Source of the DNA: an uncultured Paracoccaceae bacterium
GTDB taxonomy: Bacteria; Pseudomonadota; Alphaproteobacteria; Rhodobacterales; Rhodobacteraceae
Direction: 5' to 3'
Length of the DNA: 64,000 nt
Assembly: GCA_947493335.1 (NCBI GenBank)
Contig: CANLQO010000001.1
Coordinates: 496,001 to 560,000, forward strand
The translations under genes were made by a program, and so were the position numbers. The notes beneath the pieces are model-generated. The model was not told the DNA's origin and made no database searches. It saw only the letters and a program-made list of their open reading frames with translations. Below are positions 34,661-44,750 of the stretch, piece after piece (position 1 is the stretch's first letter; each line of letters begins with the position of its first letter).

Positions 34661-36442
34661 ATGAACGCCATTTTTGAACTCAGCCAGGCACAGGGGGCCT
34701 ATCTGACCATGGCCGTCGTGGCGGGCATGTTCGTGATGTTTCTGCGCGAGATCTACCCGACAGAGGTCGTGGCGATGATCGGGGTCAGCGTGCTGCTGGT
34801 GGCAGGCGTGCTGTCCTATGACGATGCGGTCGCGGTTTTTGCAAACCCCGCACCCTGGACCATTGCCGCGATGTTCGTGATCGTGGCGGCCTTGGTGCGC
34901 ACAGGTGCGTTGGATGCGCTGACCCAGGTGGTCGAGCGGCAGGCCAAACGCAACCCCGGGCTGGCGATTGGCGGGGCGCTGTTTTGTGTGGCGTTTGCCA
35001 GTGCGATCATGAACAACACGCCGCTTGTGGTGGTGATGATCCCGATCTTCATCCAATTGGCGGGCACATTGGGTACCAGCGCCTCCAAGCTGCTGATCCC
35101 GCTGAGTTATGCCGCCATCGTGGGTGGCACGCTGACGCTGATCGGCACCTCGACAAACCTGCTGGTCGATGGCGTGGCGCGGGCATCGGGCATGGAACCC
35201 TTTGGGTTGTTTGAGATTTTCCCGATTGGCCTGTGTGTCGTGGGCTGGACCTTTGCCTATTTGTACTTTGTCGCCCCGCGCCTGTTGCCGGACCGGATCA
35301 GTATGGGGGCGATGCTGTCGGACCGGTCCAAGATGCGGTTCTTTTCCGAGGCGGTGATCCCGCCCGAAAGCAACCTGATCGGCCGCGAGGTGCTGGATGT
35401 GCGGCTGTTCAAGCGCGACGGTGTGCGGCTGATTGACGTCATTCGCGGGGACGATTCCCTGCGGCGGAACCTCAAGGACGTGATCCTGCAAACCGGCGAC
35501 CGGATTGTGCTGCGCACCGCGATGACAGAGCTTTTGTCGTTGCAGGCGACCAAGGAATTGAAGCGCGTCGATCAGGTCTCTGCCGTGGAAACCACGACCG
35601 TTGAGGTGCTGATCACCCCTGATTGTCGCATGGTCGGGCGCAAGCTGGGCACGATGCGGTTGCGGCGGCGCTATGCGGTCTACACGCTGGCGGTGCATCG
35701 GCGCGATACCAATATCGGCACCGCGATCGACGATGTGACCGTCAAGGTCGGCGACACGTTGCTGCTGGAAGGCACGCCCGAGGATATCGCGCGGCTGTCG
35801 GCGGATATGAACCTTGGCGATGTCTCCAAACCCTCGGCCCGGGCCTACCGGCGCGAAAGGGCACCGATTGCGATTGCCGTGCTTTTGGGTGTTGTGGGGC
35901 TGGCGGCGCTGAATGTCGCGCCGATCCTGTTGTTGGCGATGGTTGGCGTGACCATTGTGCTGATGACCGGTTGCATCGACGCCGATGAGGCTTTCGCCAA
36001 CATCGACGGGCAATTGCTGGCGCTGATCTTTGCGATGCTGGGGGTCGGCGCGGCGCTGCAATCATCCGGCGCGGTTGAGATCGTGGCAGAAGCAGTGGCC
36101 CCGGTGATGACGGTGCTGCCGCCGTTTCTGGTGGTTTTGGCGGTCTATGCCATGGCCTCGACCCTCACCGAATTGGTCAGCAACAACGCCGTGGCGGTGG
36201 TGATGACGCCGGTGGCCATCGGGTTGGCGCAGGTGCTGGGGGTGGACCCGCGCCCGTTGGTCGTGGCGGTGATGATCGCGGCGAGTGCGAGTTTCGCCAC
36301 GCCCATCGGTTATCAGACCAACACGCTGGTCTATGGGCCGGGGGGCTACAAGTTTGGTGACTTCCTGCGCGTCGGCATCCCGCTCAACCTGACGTTGGCA
36401 CCCATCGTCAGCTTTGTGATCCCGTTCATCTGGCCGCTTTAG
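34661..36442 (+). CDS. SLC13/DASS-family permease with two TrkA-C (RCK_C) domains
   Basis: A 593-residue permease. Six or so N-terminal helices end at about residue 205 with the DASS motif IGTSTNLLVDG; two cytoplasmic RCK_C domains follow at about 225-290 (SNLIGREVLDVRLFKRDGV) and 315-385 (CRMVGRKLGTMRLRRRYAV); the remaining helices include SNNAVAVVMTPVAIGLAQ. This layout is common in bacterial anion transporters for sulfate, dicarboxylates or other anions. The RCK_C domains probably gate transport. Substrate unknown. It ends 6 bp from the convergent topA. Confidence 0.9.
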   Translation: MNAIFELSQAQGAYLTMAVVAGMFVMFLREIYPTEVVAMIGVSVLLVAGVLSYDDAVAVFANPAPWTIAAMFVIVAALVRTGALDALTQVVERQAKRNPGLAIGGALFCVAFASAIMNNTPLVVVMIPIFIQLAGTLGTSASKLLIPLSYAAIVGGTLTLIGTSTNLLVDGVARASGMEPFGLFEIFPIGLCVVGWTFAYLYFVAPRLLPDRISMGAMLSDRSKMRFFSEAVIPPESNLIGREVLDVRLFKRDGVRLIDVIRGDDSLRRNLKDVILQTGDRIVLRTAMTELLSLQATKELKRVDQVSAVETTTVEVLITPDCRMVGRKLGTMRLRRRYAVYTLAVHRRDTNIGTAIDDVTVKVGDTLLLEGTPEDIARLSADMNLGDVSKPSARAYRRERAPIAIAVLLGVVGLAALNVAPILLLAMVGVTIVLMTGCIDADEAFANIDGQLLALIFAMLGVGAALQSSGAVEIVAEAVAPVMTVLPPFLVVLAVYAMASTLTELVSNNAVAVVMTPVAIGLAQVLGVDPRPLVVAVMIAASASFATPIGYQTNTLVYGPGGYKFGDFLRVGIPLNLTLAPIVSFVIPFIWPL

Positions 36443-36448
36443 CCGCGG

Positions 36449-39019
36449 CTATTTCTTCGCCGCTGCCTTTTTCTTGGCCGCAGGTTTCTTTTTGGCGACC
36501 TTCTTGCCGGATTTCGCGGCGCGTTCTGCGATCAGGTCAACCGCCTGCGCCATGGTCAGATCGGCGTGTTCCACCGTGTCGGGGATTGTCGCGTTGATCT
36601 TGTCCCACTTCACGTAAGGCCCATATTTGCCGTCATAAATCGCGACCGGGCCGCCCGCCTCGGGGTGTTCACCCAACTCGCGCAGTGGCTTGGCAGCACG
36701 ACCGCGCCCACCCCGGCTGGCGACCTTTTCGGCCAAAAGCTGCACCGCGTGGTTCATGCCGACGGTCCAGACATCCTCGATCCCTTCAAGGTTGGCATTG
36801 GTGCCGCCCCGGTCAGAGGTCGTGTCCGCATGTTTGAGGTAGGGGCCGTAGCGCCCGATATTGGCCCAGACGTTCACGCCATCTTCGGGGTGCGGGCCCA
36901 AAAGGCGCGGCAATTCCAGCAGGCGCAAGGCTTCTGGCAGGCCGATCTCTTCCGGGTTCCAGGCCTGTGGCACACCCTGGCGCGGGGGCTTTTTGTTGTC
37001 TTCGGTCACCTCGCCGCGCTGGACATAAGGACCAAAGCGCCCCTTGAAGACGCGGATGTCGTCGCCTGCGTCCTGCCCCAAGAGCTTGCCCTCTGGCGGG
37101 ATCGCACTTGCCTCAGCCTCGGGGTTGGGCGGGCCGAAGGGGCGGGTATAGCGGCATTCGGGATAGTTCGAACAACCGATGAAAGCGCCGCCCGACCGCG
37201 CCGTGCGCATCGACAGCCGCCCGGCACCGCAATTGGGGCAGAGCCGCGGATCGCTGCCGTCTTCGGTCGGTGGGAACAGATGCGGCTCCAGCACCTCGTT
37301 GATCTTGTCCAGAACCTCGCCAATGCGCAGATCGGCGGTTTCGGCAATCGCGGCGGAAAAGTCGTTCCAGAACTGGCCCAGCACCTTCTTGTAGTCAGCA
37401 TCGCCCGCGCTGACCTGATCAAGCTGATCTTCGAGCCCAGCGGTAAAGTCATAGCCGACGTATTTGCGGAAATAGTTGATCAGGAACACAGTAACGAGGC
37501 GGCCCTTGTCCTGTGGAATCAGGCGGTTCTTTTCCTTTTCGACATAGCCCCGGTCCTGAATGGTGGTCACGATGCTGGCATAGGTCGACGGGCGTCCGAT
37601 GCCCAGTTCTTCCATCTTCTTGACCAGCGTCGCCTCGGTATAGCGGGGCGGGGGCTGGGTGAAATGCTGTTCAGGGGTTACGCCACGCTTTGTCGCGGCC
37701 TCGCCCTCGGCCAATTGCGGCAGGCGCTTGTCGTCCTCGTCCACCACGTCATCGTCACGGCCTTCCTCATAGACGCGCAGGAAGCCGTCAAACATCATCA
37801 CCTGACCGGTGGCGCGCAGCATGACTTGCCCATCGGCGCTGCCGATATCCGCCGTGGTGCGTTCCAGCCGGGCCGCCGCCATTTGCGAGGCAAGCGTGCG
37901 TTTCCAGATCAGGTCATAAAGCTTGCGCTGGTCGGCATCCGCGATCTTGGCCTCTTCTGCGCTGACGGCCATATCGGTGGGGCGCACGCATTCATGCGCC
38001 TCTTGCGCGTTCTTGGCCTTATTTTTGTAAACCCGCGCCTCTGACGGAACGTAAGTATCGCCATAGCGTTTGGTGATCGCGTCGCGCGCGGCGGTCACGG
38101 CCTCTGGCGCCATGTCGATGCCATCGGTTCGCATGTAGGTGATCAGCCCTGCCTCATAAAGCCGCTGGGCCACGGACATGGTTTGGCGCGCACCAAAGCC
38201 GAACTTGCGGCTCGCCTCTTGTTGCAGGGTTGAGGTCATGAAGGGGGGCGAAGGGTTGCGGGTGCCGGGTTTCGCCTCGACCCGCTGGATCGACAAGTCG
38301 CGGGATTGAATGGCCTGCACGGCCATTTCGGCCTGGGTGGCGTTTTGCAGGCTGAACTTGTCCAGCTTGTCGCCCGCCAGAACGGTCAGTCGCGCCTCAA
38401 ACTCTTGCCCGCGCGCGGAGGTCAGCTGCGCCTTGACGGACCAGTATTCCTGGGCGCGGAACGCCTCAATCTCCATCTCGCGTTCGACGATCAGGCGCAG
38501 GGTGACAGATTGCACGCGGCCCGCAGAGCGGGAGCCGGGCAGCTTGCGCCAGAGCACCGGCGACAGGTTGAAGCCCACCAGATAATCCAGCGCCCGGCGG
38601 GCAAGGTAGGCGTCCACCAGCGGCTGATCGACCTCGCGCGGGTTTTTCATCGCCTCGGTCACAGCCGATTTGGTGATCGCGTTGAAGACGACGCGATCGG
38701 CCTTGGTGATCTTGAGCCCCTTCTTCTTGGAAAGCTCTTCCCACAGGTGCCAAGAGATCGCCTCACCCTCGCGGTCGGGGTCGGTGGCGAGGATCAGTTC
38801 GGGGTCGTCTTTGAGGGCATCAACGATGGCCTTGATGTGCTTTTTGCTGTCGCTGGCGACCTGCCATGTCATCGCGAAATCGTCGTCAGGTTGCACCGAT
38901 CCGTCTTTGGGTGGCAGGTCCCGAACGTGGCCATAGGACGCCAAAACGGTATAGTCGGATCCCAGATATTTGTTGATTGTCTTAGCCTTAGCTGGGGATT
39001 CGACGACGACGACGGGCAT
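36449..39019 (-). CDS. topA: DNA topoisomerase I
   Basis: An 856-residue type IA topoisomerase that relaxes negative supercoils. The Toprim domain begins at the N-terminus (VVVVESPAKAKTI with Glu7) and carries DPDREGEA at 80-87; the active-site Tyr is at about 295 in GLITYMRTDG. A C4 zinc finger (CPNCGAG to CSNYPEC) is followed by three or more topo C-terminal repeats with the GPYV/GPYL signature and an Ala/Lys-rich tail (VAKKKPAAKKKAAAKK) that may bind DNA. Start at 39019; the open frame to 39064 has no ribosome site. Confidence 0.96.
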   Translation of the reverse strand: MPVVVVESPAKAKTINKYLGSDYTVLASYGHVRDLPPKDGSVQPDDDFAMTWQVASDSKKHIKAIVDALKDDPELILATDPDREGEAISWHLWEELSKKKGLKITKADRVVFNAITKSAVTEAMKNPREVDQPLVDAYLARRALDYLVGFNLSPVLWRKLPGSRSAGRVQSVTLRLIVEREMEIEAFRAQEYWSVKAQLTSARGQEFEARLTVLAGDKLDKFSLQNATQAEMAVQAIQSRDLSIQRVEAKPGTRNPSPPFMTSTLQQEASRKFGFGARQTMSVAQRLYEAGLITYMRTDGIDMAPEAVTAARDAITKRYGDTYVPSEARVYKNKAKNAQEAHECVRPTDMAVSAEEAKIADADQRKLYDLIWKRTLASQMAAARLERTTADIGSADGQVMLRATGQVMMFDGFLRVYEEGRDDDVVDEDDKRLPQLAEGEAATKRGVTPEQHFTQPPPRYTEATLVKKMEELGIGRPSTYASIVTTIQDRGYVEKEKNRLIPQDKGRLVTVFLINYFRKYVGYDFTAGLEDQLDQVSAGDADYKKVLGQFWNDFSAAIAETADLRIGEVLDKINEVLEPHLFPPTEDGSDPRLCPNCGAGRLSMRTARSGGAFIGCSNYPECRYTRPFGPPNPEAEASAIPPEGKLLGQDAGDDIRVFKGRFGPYVQRGEVTEDNKKPPRQGVPQAWNPEEIGLPEALRLLELPRLLGPHPEDGVNVWANIGRYGPYLKHADTTSDRGGTNANLEGIEDVWTVGMNHAVQLLAEKVASRGGRGRAAKPLRELGEHPEAGGPVAIYDGKYGPYVKWDKINATIPDTVEHADLTMAQAVDLIAERAAKSGKKVAKKKPAAKKKAAAKK

Positions 39020-39178
39020 GAGAATCTTTCGTGAGTTGCGGGGTAGTCTTAGGCCGCGCAACATGTGGGGTCGCTTGGCGACTTGTCAATGGAGGCATTT
39101 GTGTACTGCGCAGAAAGCTGATCTGGTGCGCAAATGCGCGGGGAATTTTCGCGCTTTACGCTCACATCGGACGCAGGT

Positions 39179-40300
39179 CTAGTTGATCCGCGCCAGAAGG
39201 CCACCGGCCTGTCGTGCGATCTTTCCCTGCAGTTCCAGATCGACCAGCGCAGGTGCCACCTGAGTAGAACCGGCGCCAAGATCCCGGATCAACTGATCCT
39301 CTGCCATGGGGGAGGGACCAAGCCGCGACAGGATCTGGTCGTGCAGCGCTGCGACCTCGCGCAGGGGGCGCGCGGGTGGCGGCGGCGGAGCGAGGGGGAG
39401 TTCCGGGGCAGCCGGGTCGCCCAAAGCCTCGATCACGTCGGCGGCAGACCGCACCAGCAGCGCGCCGTCACGGATCAGCATGTTGCAGCCTGCGGCGCGG
39501 GCATCAAAAGGGTGCCCCGGCACGGCAAGGACGTCGCGGTGCATGTCCAAAGCATTGCGCGCGGTGATCAGGCTGCCGGATTTCGCCGCCGCCTCGACCA
39601 CAACAACGGCACGGGACAGCCCGGCAATGATCCGGTTGCGGGTCGGAAAGTGGCGGGCCTGCGGTTGCAGCCCCATGGGCATTTCCGACAGGCGCAGGCC
39701 TTGTTTGGCGATATCATGGGCCAGATCGGTGTTTTCGGCCGGGTAAATCACATCGACCCCGCCCGCCTGCACCGCAATGGTGCCACCTTCCAGCGCGGCG
39801 GCATGGGCGGCGGCATCAACGCCGCGGGCCAGGCCCGAGACCACGACAAAACCCGCCTCTGCCAGTTCGGCGGCGAGTTTTTTAGTCATGCGCGTTCCAA
39901 GCGAAGAGGCATTGCGCGCGCCGACCAGCGCCACCATGGGCCGGGTGAAGAGGGAGGATTCACCCAGAACCCACAGCATCGGCGGTCGATCGTCAATCTG
40001 GCGCAGATCTGCCGGATAGGTCGCTTCGGTGTCGTGTATCAGCCGCGCGCCTGCGGCGCGGCCAGCCTTCAGTTCAGCGGCAACAACCCCTTCGGGGCAG
40101 GGCCGGTAGTCGGTCACGCCGGCCGCTTTTGCGACCTCCGGCAGGGCAGCGAGTGCGGCCCGGGCCGTGCCATGTTCGGCGATGAGCCTGCGAAAGGTCG
40201 CGGGCCCAACACGGCGTGAGCGCAACAGGCGAAGACGGTCAAAGCCATCGTCCTCCTGGGGGGGGGTGAGGGTGGGGTGAGCGGAAGTCTCTGGCGCCAC
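39179..40300 (-). CDS. dprA: DNA-processing protein DprA
   Basis: A 373-residue DprA/Smf protein that loads RecA on single-stranded DNA in natural transformation. An N-terminal helical SAM-like domain (about 20-100) precedes the Rossmann core: MVALVGARNASSLGTRM, VVSGLARGVDAAAHAAAL, RHFPTRNRIIAGLSRAVVVV and SGSLITARNALD. A proline-rich linker and a winged-helix DprA C-terminal domain end the protein. In Rhodobacterales DprA is also used for gene-transfer-agent DNA uptake. It is upstream of topA on the same strand, 159 bp apart. Confidence 0.95.
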   Translation of the reverse strand: MAPETSAHPTLTPPQEDDGFDRLRLLRSRRVGPATFRRLIAEHGTARAALAALPEVAKAAGVTDYRPCPEGVVAAELKAGRAAGARLIHDTEATYPADLRQIDDRPPMLWVLGESSLFTRPMVALVGARNASSLGTRMTKKLAAELAEAGFVVVSGLARGVDAAAHAAALEGGTIAVQAGGVDVIYPAENTDLAHDIAKQGLRLSEMPMGLQPQARHFPTRNRIIAGLSRAVVVVEAAAKSGSLITARNALDMHRDVLAVPGHPFDARAAGCNMLIRDGALLVRSAADVIEALGDPAAPELPLAPPPPPARPLREVAALHDQILSRLGPSPMAEDQLIRDLGAGSTQVAPALVDLELQGKIARQAGGLLARIN

Positions 40301-40432
40301 GTTAACCTCGTCCTCGTCCTGTTGCTTAAATTAAGTTAGAGCGGAAGTGGTTAATGAGGCGTGAATCACAACCCCGCTATTTTGGGGGGGGCAGAAGGAC
40401 CAGTTGCAACCTGTGGGTGATTGGGCCTTGGG

Positions 40433-40912
40433 CTAGCGCCCGTTCAGGGGTTTTTCGAATCGGATGCAGAGCAATTCGAACGGGCGGTCGGTGACTGGCG
40501 GGCCCATCACTTCGCGGCCCATGTCCTCCCACCCTTGGCGGGCATAGAATCGCGCGGCGGGATCGTTGCCGACCAGACAAAAGAGATGCGCGCGGGCCAC
40601 GCCAGCAGCGGCCAACCGCGCCTCTCCATCGCGCAAAAGCGCGCCAGCCGCGCCGGTCCCACGTACCGCGGGGGCCACGAACAATTGGTCGAGCTCTTCG
40701 CCTTCAATTGCGCAGAGGCCGATTGGGCTGCCCACCGGTCCGACCACACGGGTCCGCTCTGCCATGTCCCCCAGACGCGTGGTGAACCGTTCCAACGTCC
40801 GCTCCGCCGTGAGTGCGGCAGGCACATGGGCCGCGTGCGCCTCGTGCCAGCTATCGTGCCAGAGCCGGGCGAGGGTGGGGATTTCGGAGGGTTCGAAGCG
40901 GCGGGGGGTCAT
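40433..40912 (-). CDS. GNAT-family N-acetyltransferase
   Basis: A 159-residue acetyltransferase with the core LDQLFVAPAVRGTGAAGALLRDGEARLAAAG split over strand 4 and the pyrophosphate-binding loop (RGTGAA), followed by VGNDPAARFYARQGWEDMG. The substrate is not known. Start at 40912 overlaps the upstream membrane gene's stop as ATGA. It is the last gene of the tldD-membrane protein-GNAT run. Confidence 0.85.
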   Translation of the reverse strand: MTPRRFEPSEIPTLARLWHDSWHEAHAAHVPAALTAERTLERFTTRLGDMAERTRVVGPVGSPIGLCAIEGEELDQLFVAPAVRGTGAAGALLRDGEARLAAAGVARAHLFCLVGNDPAARFYARQGWEDMGREVMGPPVTDRPFELLCIRFEKPLNGR

Positions 40913-41367
40913 GTGCTTTCCTTTGGGTGCAGGGCGTCCGGCACAAAGGCCCAGATGCCAGCCCAATAGATCAGCCCCCATAGTGCGCCGCAAAGGCCGA
41001 AGGTCAGCACGGCCTCAAGGATGATTCCAGGTCTGTCGATCAGCATGTTGAATGTCAGCGCCAGGAAAAGCGCAGAGAGAATGGCCCCCAGACCAAAGCC
41101 CGCCAGTGCCGCCATGAGGGGCCCCGCAAAGCCCTTGGTCATCGCGCGAAGTGCCAAGAGCGACCCGATCGGGGCCAGCGGAAGGCTGAGGATCGGTGAA
41201 TAAAAGAGGACGAGCCCAATGAAGCCAGCAGTGGATGACGCGCCCTTGGGGGCGATGATCCAGACCGGCAAACCGACCAGAAACGGCAATAAGATCGCGA
41301 CGAGGCTTGCAAGAACAACGGCCCTGATCCGAAGCCGCCCGTTGCTGACCGGCACCGTGCGGATCAA
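40909..41367 (-). CDS. four-helix membrane protein of unknown function
   Basis: About 152 residues with four hydrophobic segments (AVVLASLVAILLPFLVG, FIGLVLFYSPILSLPL, AALAGFGLGAILSALFLALTF and AVLTFGLCGALWGLIYWAGI). I do not recognise the family. No ATG is suitable: I place the start at a TTG (41367) that overlaps the tldD stop as TTGA; a GTG at 41355 is the alternative. An ATG at 41436 would lie deep inside tldD. It is coupled at both ends to its neighbours. Confidence 0.68.
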   Translation of the reverse strand: MIRTVPVSNGRLRIRAVVLASLVAILLPFLVGLPVWIIAPKGASSTAGFIGLVLFYSPILSLPLAPIGSLLALRAMTKGFAGPLMAALAGFGLGAILSALFLALTFNMLIDRPGIILEAVLTFGLCGALWGLIYWAGIWAFVPDALHPKEST

Positions 41368-42785
41368 GCGGCGGCACCGCCCACGGTCAGACCACCGATC
41401 ATAAGGCTGGGCTGGCCCACGCCCACGGGCACCCATTGCCCGGCCTTGCCGCAGTTGCCGATGCCGGGATCAAGGGCCATGTCATTGCCGATGCCACGGA
41501 TGTGCTTGAGTGCGGTGGCCCCGTCGCCGATCAGGGTTGCGCCCTTGACCGGCGCGCCGACCTTGCCGTCTTTGACGCGATAGGCCTCGGTGCAGGAAAA
41601 GACGAATTTGCCATTGGTGATATCGACCTGTCCGCCGCCAAAGCCCACGGCATAGATCCCGTCCTTGAGGTCGGCCACAAGGCTTTCGGGGGCCGCATCC
41701 CCCGCCAGCATATAAGTATTCGTCATGCGCGGCATCGGCGCATGGGCAAAGCTTTCGCGGCGGCCATTGCCGGTGGGGGCCACGCCCATCAGCCGTGCGT
41801 TCTGGCGGTCCTGCATGTAGCCGACCAGCTTGCCATCCTCGATCAGCACGTTCTTGGCGCTTGGCGTGCCTTCGTCATCGACGGTGATCGACCCACGCCG
41901 GTCGGGGATGGTGCCGTCATCCAGCACGGTCACGCCCTTGGCCGCGATCTGTTCGCCCATGAGGCCTGCAAAGGCGCTTGATCCCTTGCGGTTGAAATCC
42001 CCTTCCAACCCGTGGCCGATAGCTTCATGCAGCAGGATGCCGGGCCATCCGTTACCAAGGACAACGTCCATGACGCCAGCGGGCGCGGGTTCTGCATCCA
42101 GATTGACCAGTGCGATGCGCAACGCCTCTCGTGCGACGCTTTCCCAGTTCTCGCGCGCAATCAGACCGATCAGACCCGCACGCCCGCCACCGCCGTAAGA
42201 CCCGCTTTCGCGGCGGCCGTTATCCTCGACAATGACCGAGATGTTGATCCGGCTCATCGGGCGGGTGTCGCTGACCAAAGTGCCTTCGGGGCGCAGGATC
42301 ACCACCTCTTGATGGCTGGCGGCGACCGAGGCGGTGACTTGGGTGACGCGCTTATCCAGCGCGCGGGTGAAGGCGTCGATCTCACCCAGCAGGTCGATCT
42401 TGGCCGGAAATGTCGCCTGCGCGATGGGGTCTTCGTCGGAATAAAGCTTGCGGTTGGTGCCAGCGGGCGCATCGGCCATGGTGCCGCCGCCATCGCCCAC
42501 GGCCAGACGGGCCGTGCCCACAGCACGGCGCAGGGCATGTTCGTCAATGGTGGTGGAATGGGCGTAGCCAGCGGTTTCACCGCGCACAGCGCGCAGCCCG
42601 AACCCTTCGGTGGCGTCAAAGCTGGCGGTTTTCACCCGGCCATCGTCAAAGACCAGTCCTTCCGAGCGTTTTCGCTCGATAAAAAGCTCTCCGTCATCAG
42701 CCCCGGCGGTCGCCTCTTGCAGCAGGGCAAGGGCTGCGTCCTGGTCCAAATGGGCCTCGAACGGGCGGAAGGGGGCGTCTGACAT
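41364..42785 (-). CDS. tldD: TldD metallopeptidase
   Basis: A 473-residue TldD/PmbA family protein. The zinc motif HEAIGHGLEGD lies in the middle, within the segment PGILLHEAIGH, and the C-terminal domain contains FGGGQVDITNGKFVFSCTEAY and the Cys-bearing GIGNCGKAGQWVPVGVGQP. With TldE it trims unfolded or leader peptides, as in microcin B17 maturation and antitoxin turnover. No tldE partner is in the window. Two small genes follow in operon-like overlap. Confidence 0.94.
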   Translation of the reverse strand: MSDAPFRPFEAHLDQDAALALLQEATAGADDGELFIERKRSEGLVFDDGRVKTASFDATEGFGLRAVRGETAGYAHSTTIDEHALRRAVGTARLAVGDGGGTMADAPAGTNRKLYSDEDPIAQATFPAKIDLLGEIDAFTRALDKRVTQVTASVAASHQEVVILRPEGTLVSDTRPMSRINISVIVEDNGRRESGSYGGGGRAGLIGLIARENWESVAREALRIALVNLDAEPAPAGVMDVVLGNGWPGILLHEAIGHGLEGDFNRKGSSAFAGLMGEQIAAKGVTVLDDGTIPDRRGSITVDDEGTPSAKNVLIEDGKLVGYMQDRQNARLMGVAPTGNGRRESFAHAPMPRMTNTYMLAGDAAPESLVADLKDGIYAVGFGGGQVDITNGKFVFSCTEAYRVKDGKVGAPVKGATLIGDGATALKHIRGIGNDMALDPGIGNCGKAGQWVPVGVGQPSLMIGGLTVGGAAA

Positions 42786-42959
42786 GAAGATTCCTTGCGG
42801 CTAAAACGGTCAAAAGCGCAAAAAGCGGCCCTTTGCCGCAACTGCGGTTCTTGAGTTGTTCATCAGGATATGGGACAGACGCGGCAGGATACAACGGGAT
42901 TCCGCCTTGCGAGTCCCGGGATGGCGCAGAGATGCGTACCAAGACAGACAGGAATGACT

Positions 42960-43787
42960 ATGCGACTGACCTCTTTTGCAACGGCGATATGGGCCTCGGC
43001 CGGGATGATGATGGCGGGGGCAGCCGCTGCCCAGGACATCAATCAGGAGCTTGAGGTGCTGGGCGCGCCGATCCCCGGCCAGACCGGGTTTCAGGCCCCT
43101 GCGACAGAGCTGATGCGCGATATCATCTGGCTGGATAACCTGCTTTTGGTGATCATCACGGCAATTTCGCTGTTCGTCACAGGCCTGCTGGCCTGGGTGG
43201 TGCTGAAATTTAACCGCAAGTCAAACCCGACGCCTGCCACGTTTACCCACAACTCACCGCTTGAGGTGGCATGGACCATCGTGCCGATTGTCATTCTGGT
43301 CTTTATCGGTGCCTTCTCACTGCCCGTGCTGTTCAAGCAGCAGGAAATCCCCGAGGGCGATCTGCACATCAAGGTGACCGGCTACCAGTGGTACTGGGGC
43401 TATGAATATGTCGATGATGGCGTGGCCTTTGAAAGCTTCATGATCGGTGAAGGCGAGTTGGAAGACTTTGGCTATGACGAGTCGCTTTATCGTCTGGCCA
43501 CCGACACCGCCGTGGTGATCCCCGTGGGCAAGACCGTGGTGATGACGGTGACGGCGGCTGACGTGATCCACTCCTGGACCATTCCCGCCTTTGGCGTGAA
43601 GCAGGACGGTGTGCCGGGGCGTCTGGCGCAACTGTGGTTCGCGGCTGAAAAAGAGGGCATCTATTTTGGCCAGTGTTCCGAGCTGTGCGGCAAGGACCAC
43701 GCTTATATGCCGATCACCGTCAAGGTCGTCAGCCAAGAGGCCTATGACGAATGGCTGATTGCGGCCAAGGAAGAGAACCCAGCGTAA
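42960..43787 (+). CDS. ctaC: cytochrome c oxidase subunit II
   Basis: A 275-residue aa3-type oxidase subunit II. It has a signal peptide (about 1-25), two transmembrane helices (near 60-80 and 98-118), and a periplasmic cupredoxin domain with the aromatic motif TGYQWYWGYEY and the CuA ligands in HSWTIPAF and GQCSELCGKDHAYM (two Cys, His, Met). It takes electrons from cytochrome c. Start at 42960 has an AGGA site at the right distance; the ATG at 42954 is too close. Subunit I (ctaD) is not adjacent, as usual in Rhodobacterales. Confidence 0.96.
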   Translation: MRLTSFATAIWASAGMMMAGAAAAQDINQELEVLGAPIPGQTGFQAPATELMRDIIWLDNLLLVIITAISLFVTGLLAWVVLKFNRKSNPTPATFTHNSPLEVAWTIVPIVILVFIGAFSLPVLFKQQEIPEGDLHIKVTGYQWYWGYEYVDDGVAFESFMIGEGELEDFGYDESLYRLATDTAVVIPVGKTVVMTVTAADVIHSWTIPAFGVKQDGVPGRLAQLWFAAEKEGIYFGQCSELCGKDHAYMPITVKVVSQEAYDEWLIAAKEENPA

Positions 43788-43823
43788 TTGAGGGTGGGCC
43801 GCGCGCCCACCGCCCGAGGGACC

Positions 43824-44750
43824 ATGACCGACGCAACCCTGCACGACACGAGTTATGAGGCCGGCATGGGCGATTATTTCGCCCTGCTGAAGCCGCGCGT
43901 GATGTCGCTGGTGGTGTTCACGGCCCTTGTGGGTCTGCTGGTGGCACCTGTGCCGGTGCATCCGTTCATCGGGTTTGTCGGCATCTTGTGCATCGCGGTG
44001 GGGGCAGGTGCCTCTGGCGCGCTGAACATGTGGTGGGACGCGGATATCGACGCCAAGATGAAGCGCACCGCCAAGCGCCCGATCCCCGATGGCCGGGTGC
44101 AACCCGGTGAAGCACTGGGCATTGGTCTGACGCTGTCGGGGTTTTCGGTGGTGCTCCTCGCTTTGGCTACGAACTTTGTCGCAGCGGCGCTCCTCGCCTT
44201 TACGATCTTCTTTTACGCCGTCGTTTATTCCATGTGGCTGAAGCGGGCGACGCCGCAAAACATCGTGATTGGCGGCGCGGCAGGGGCCTTTCCCCCGATG
44301 GTGGGCTGGGCTGTGGCCACAGGTGGGATTGCCGTGGAAAGCGTGCTGATGTTCGCACTGATCTTCATGTGGACGCCGCCGCATTTCTGGGCTTTGGCGT
44401 TGTTTGTGAAAACAGACTACGGCGATGCAGGCGTGCCGATGCTGACCGAGACGCATGGCCGTCGCAGCACCCGCAACCATATCCTGATCTATACGCTTTT
44501 GCTGGTGCCGGTCGCGCTCGCGCTTGGCTTTACGTCCATCGGCGGGCCGGTCTATCTGGCAACAGCCGTAGTGATGAATGCCTGGTTCTTGAAGGGGGCA
44601 TATGACATCTGGCGTCGCGATGATGCCGCGTCTGAGGCGGACAAGCACAAGGTGGAAATCAAGACCTTCAAGGTCTCGCTTTATTACCTATTCGCCCATT
44701 TCGTGGCCCTTTTGATCGACGCTGTGCTGCGCACCAGCGGGGTGGTGTAA
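43824..44750 (+). CDS. ctaB: haem O synthase (protohaem IX farnesyltransferase)
   Basis: A 308-residue UbiA-family prenyltransferase with eight or nine transmembrane helices. The first Asp-rich motif [15 protein letters not shown] is followed by the family sequence [12 protein letters not shown], and the second half contains [24 protein letters not shown]. It adds the farnesyl tail to haem B for the a-type haems of the oxidase encoded around it. The start at 43824 has a GAGGG site. The next small gene starts within its stop codon. Confidence 0.95.
   Translation: MTDATLHDTSYEAGMGDYFALLKPRVMSLVVFTALVGLLVAPVPVHPFIGFVGILCIAVGAGASGALNMWWDADIDAKMKRTAKRPIPDGRVQPGEALGIGLTLSGFSVVLLALATNFVAAALLAFTIFFYAVVYSMWLKRATPQNIVIGGAAGAFPPMVGWAVATGGIAVESVLMFALIFMWTPPHFWALALFVKTDYGDAGVPMLTETHGRRSTRNHILIYTLLLVPVALALGFTSIGGPVYLATAVVMNAWFLKGAYDIWRRDDAASEADKHKVEIKTFKVSLYYLFAHFVALLIDAVLRTSGVV

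Noticed and set aside
33998-36061. 687-codon open frame on the minus strand opposite the transporter genes
   Set aside because: It is antisense to a DMT transporter and an SLC13 permease with clear motifs; its translation is Arg/Gln/His-rich low-complexity without any domain, typical of a GC-rich shadow frame.
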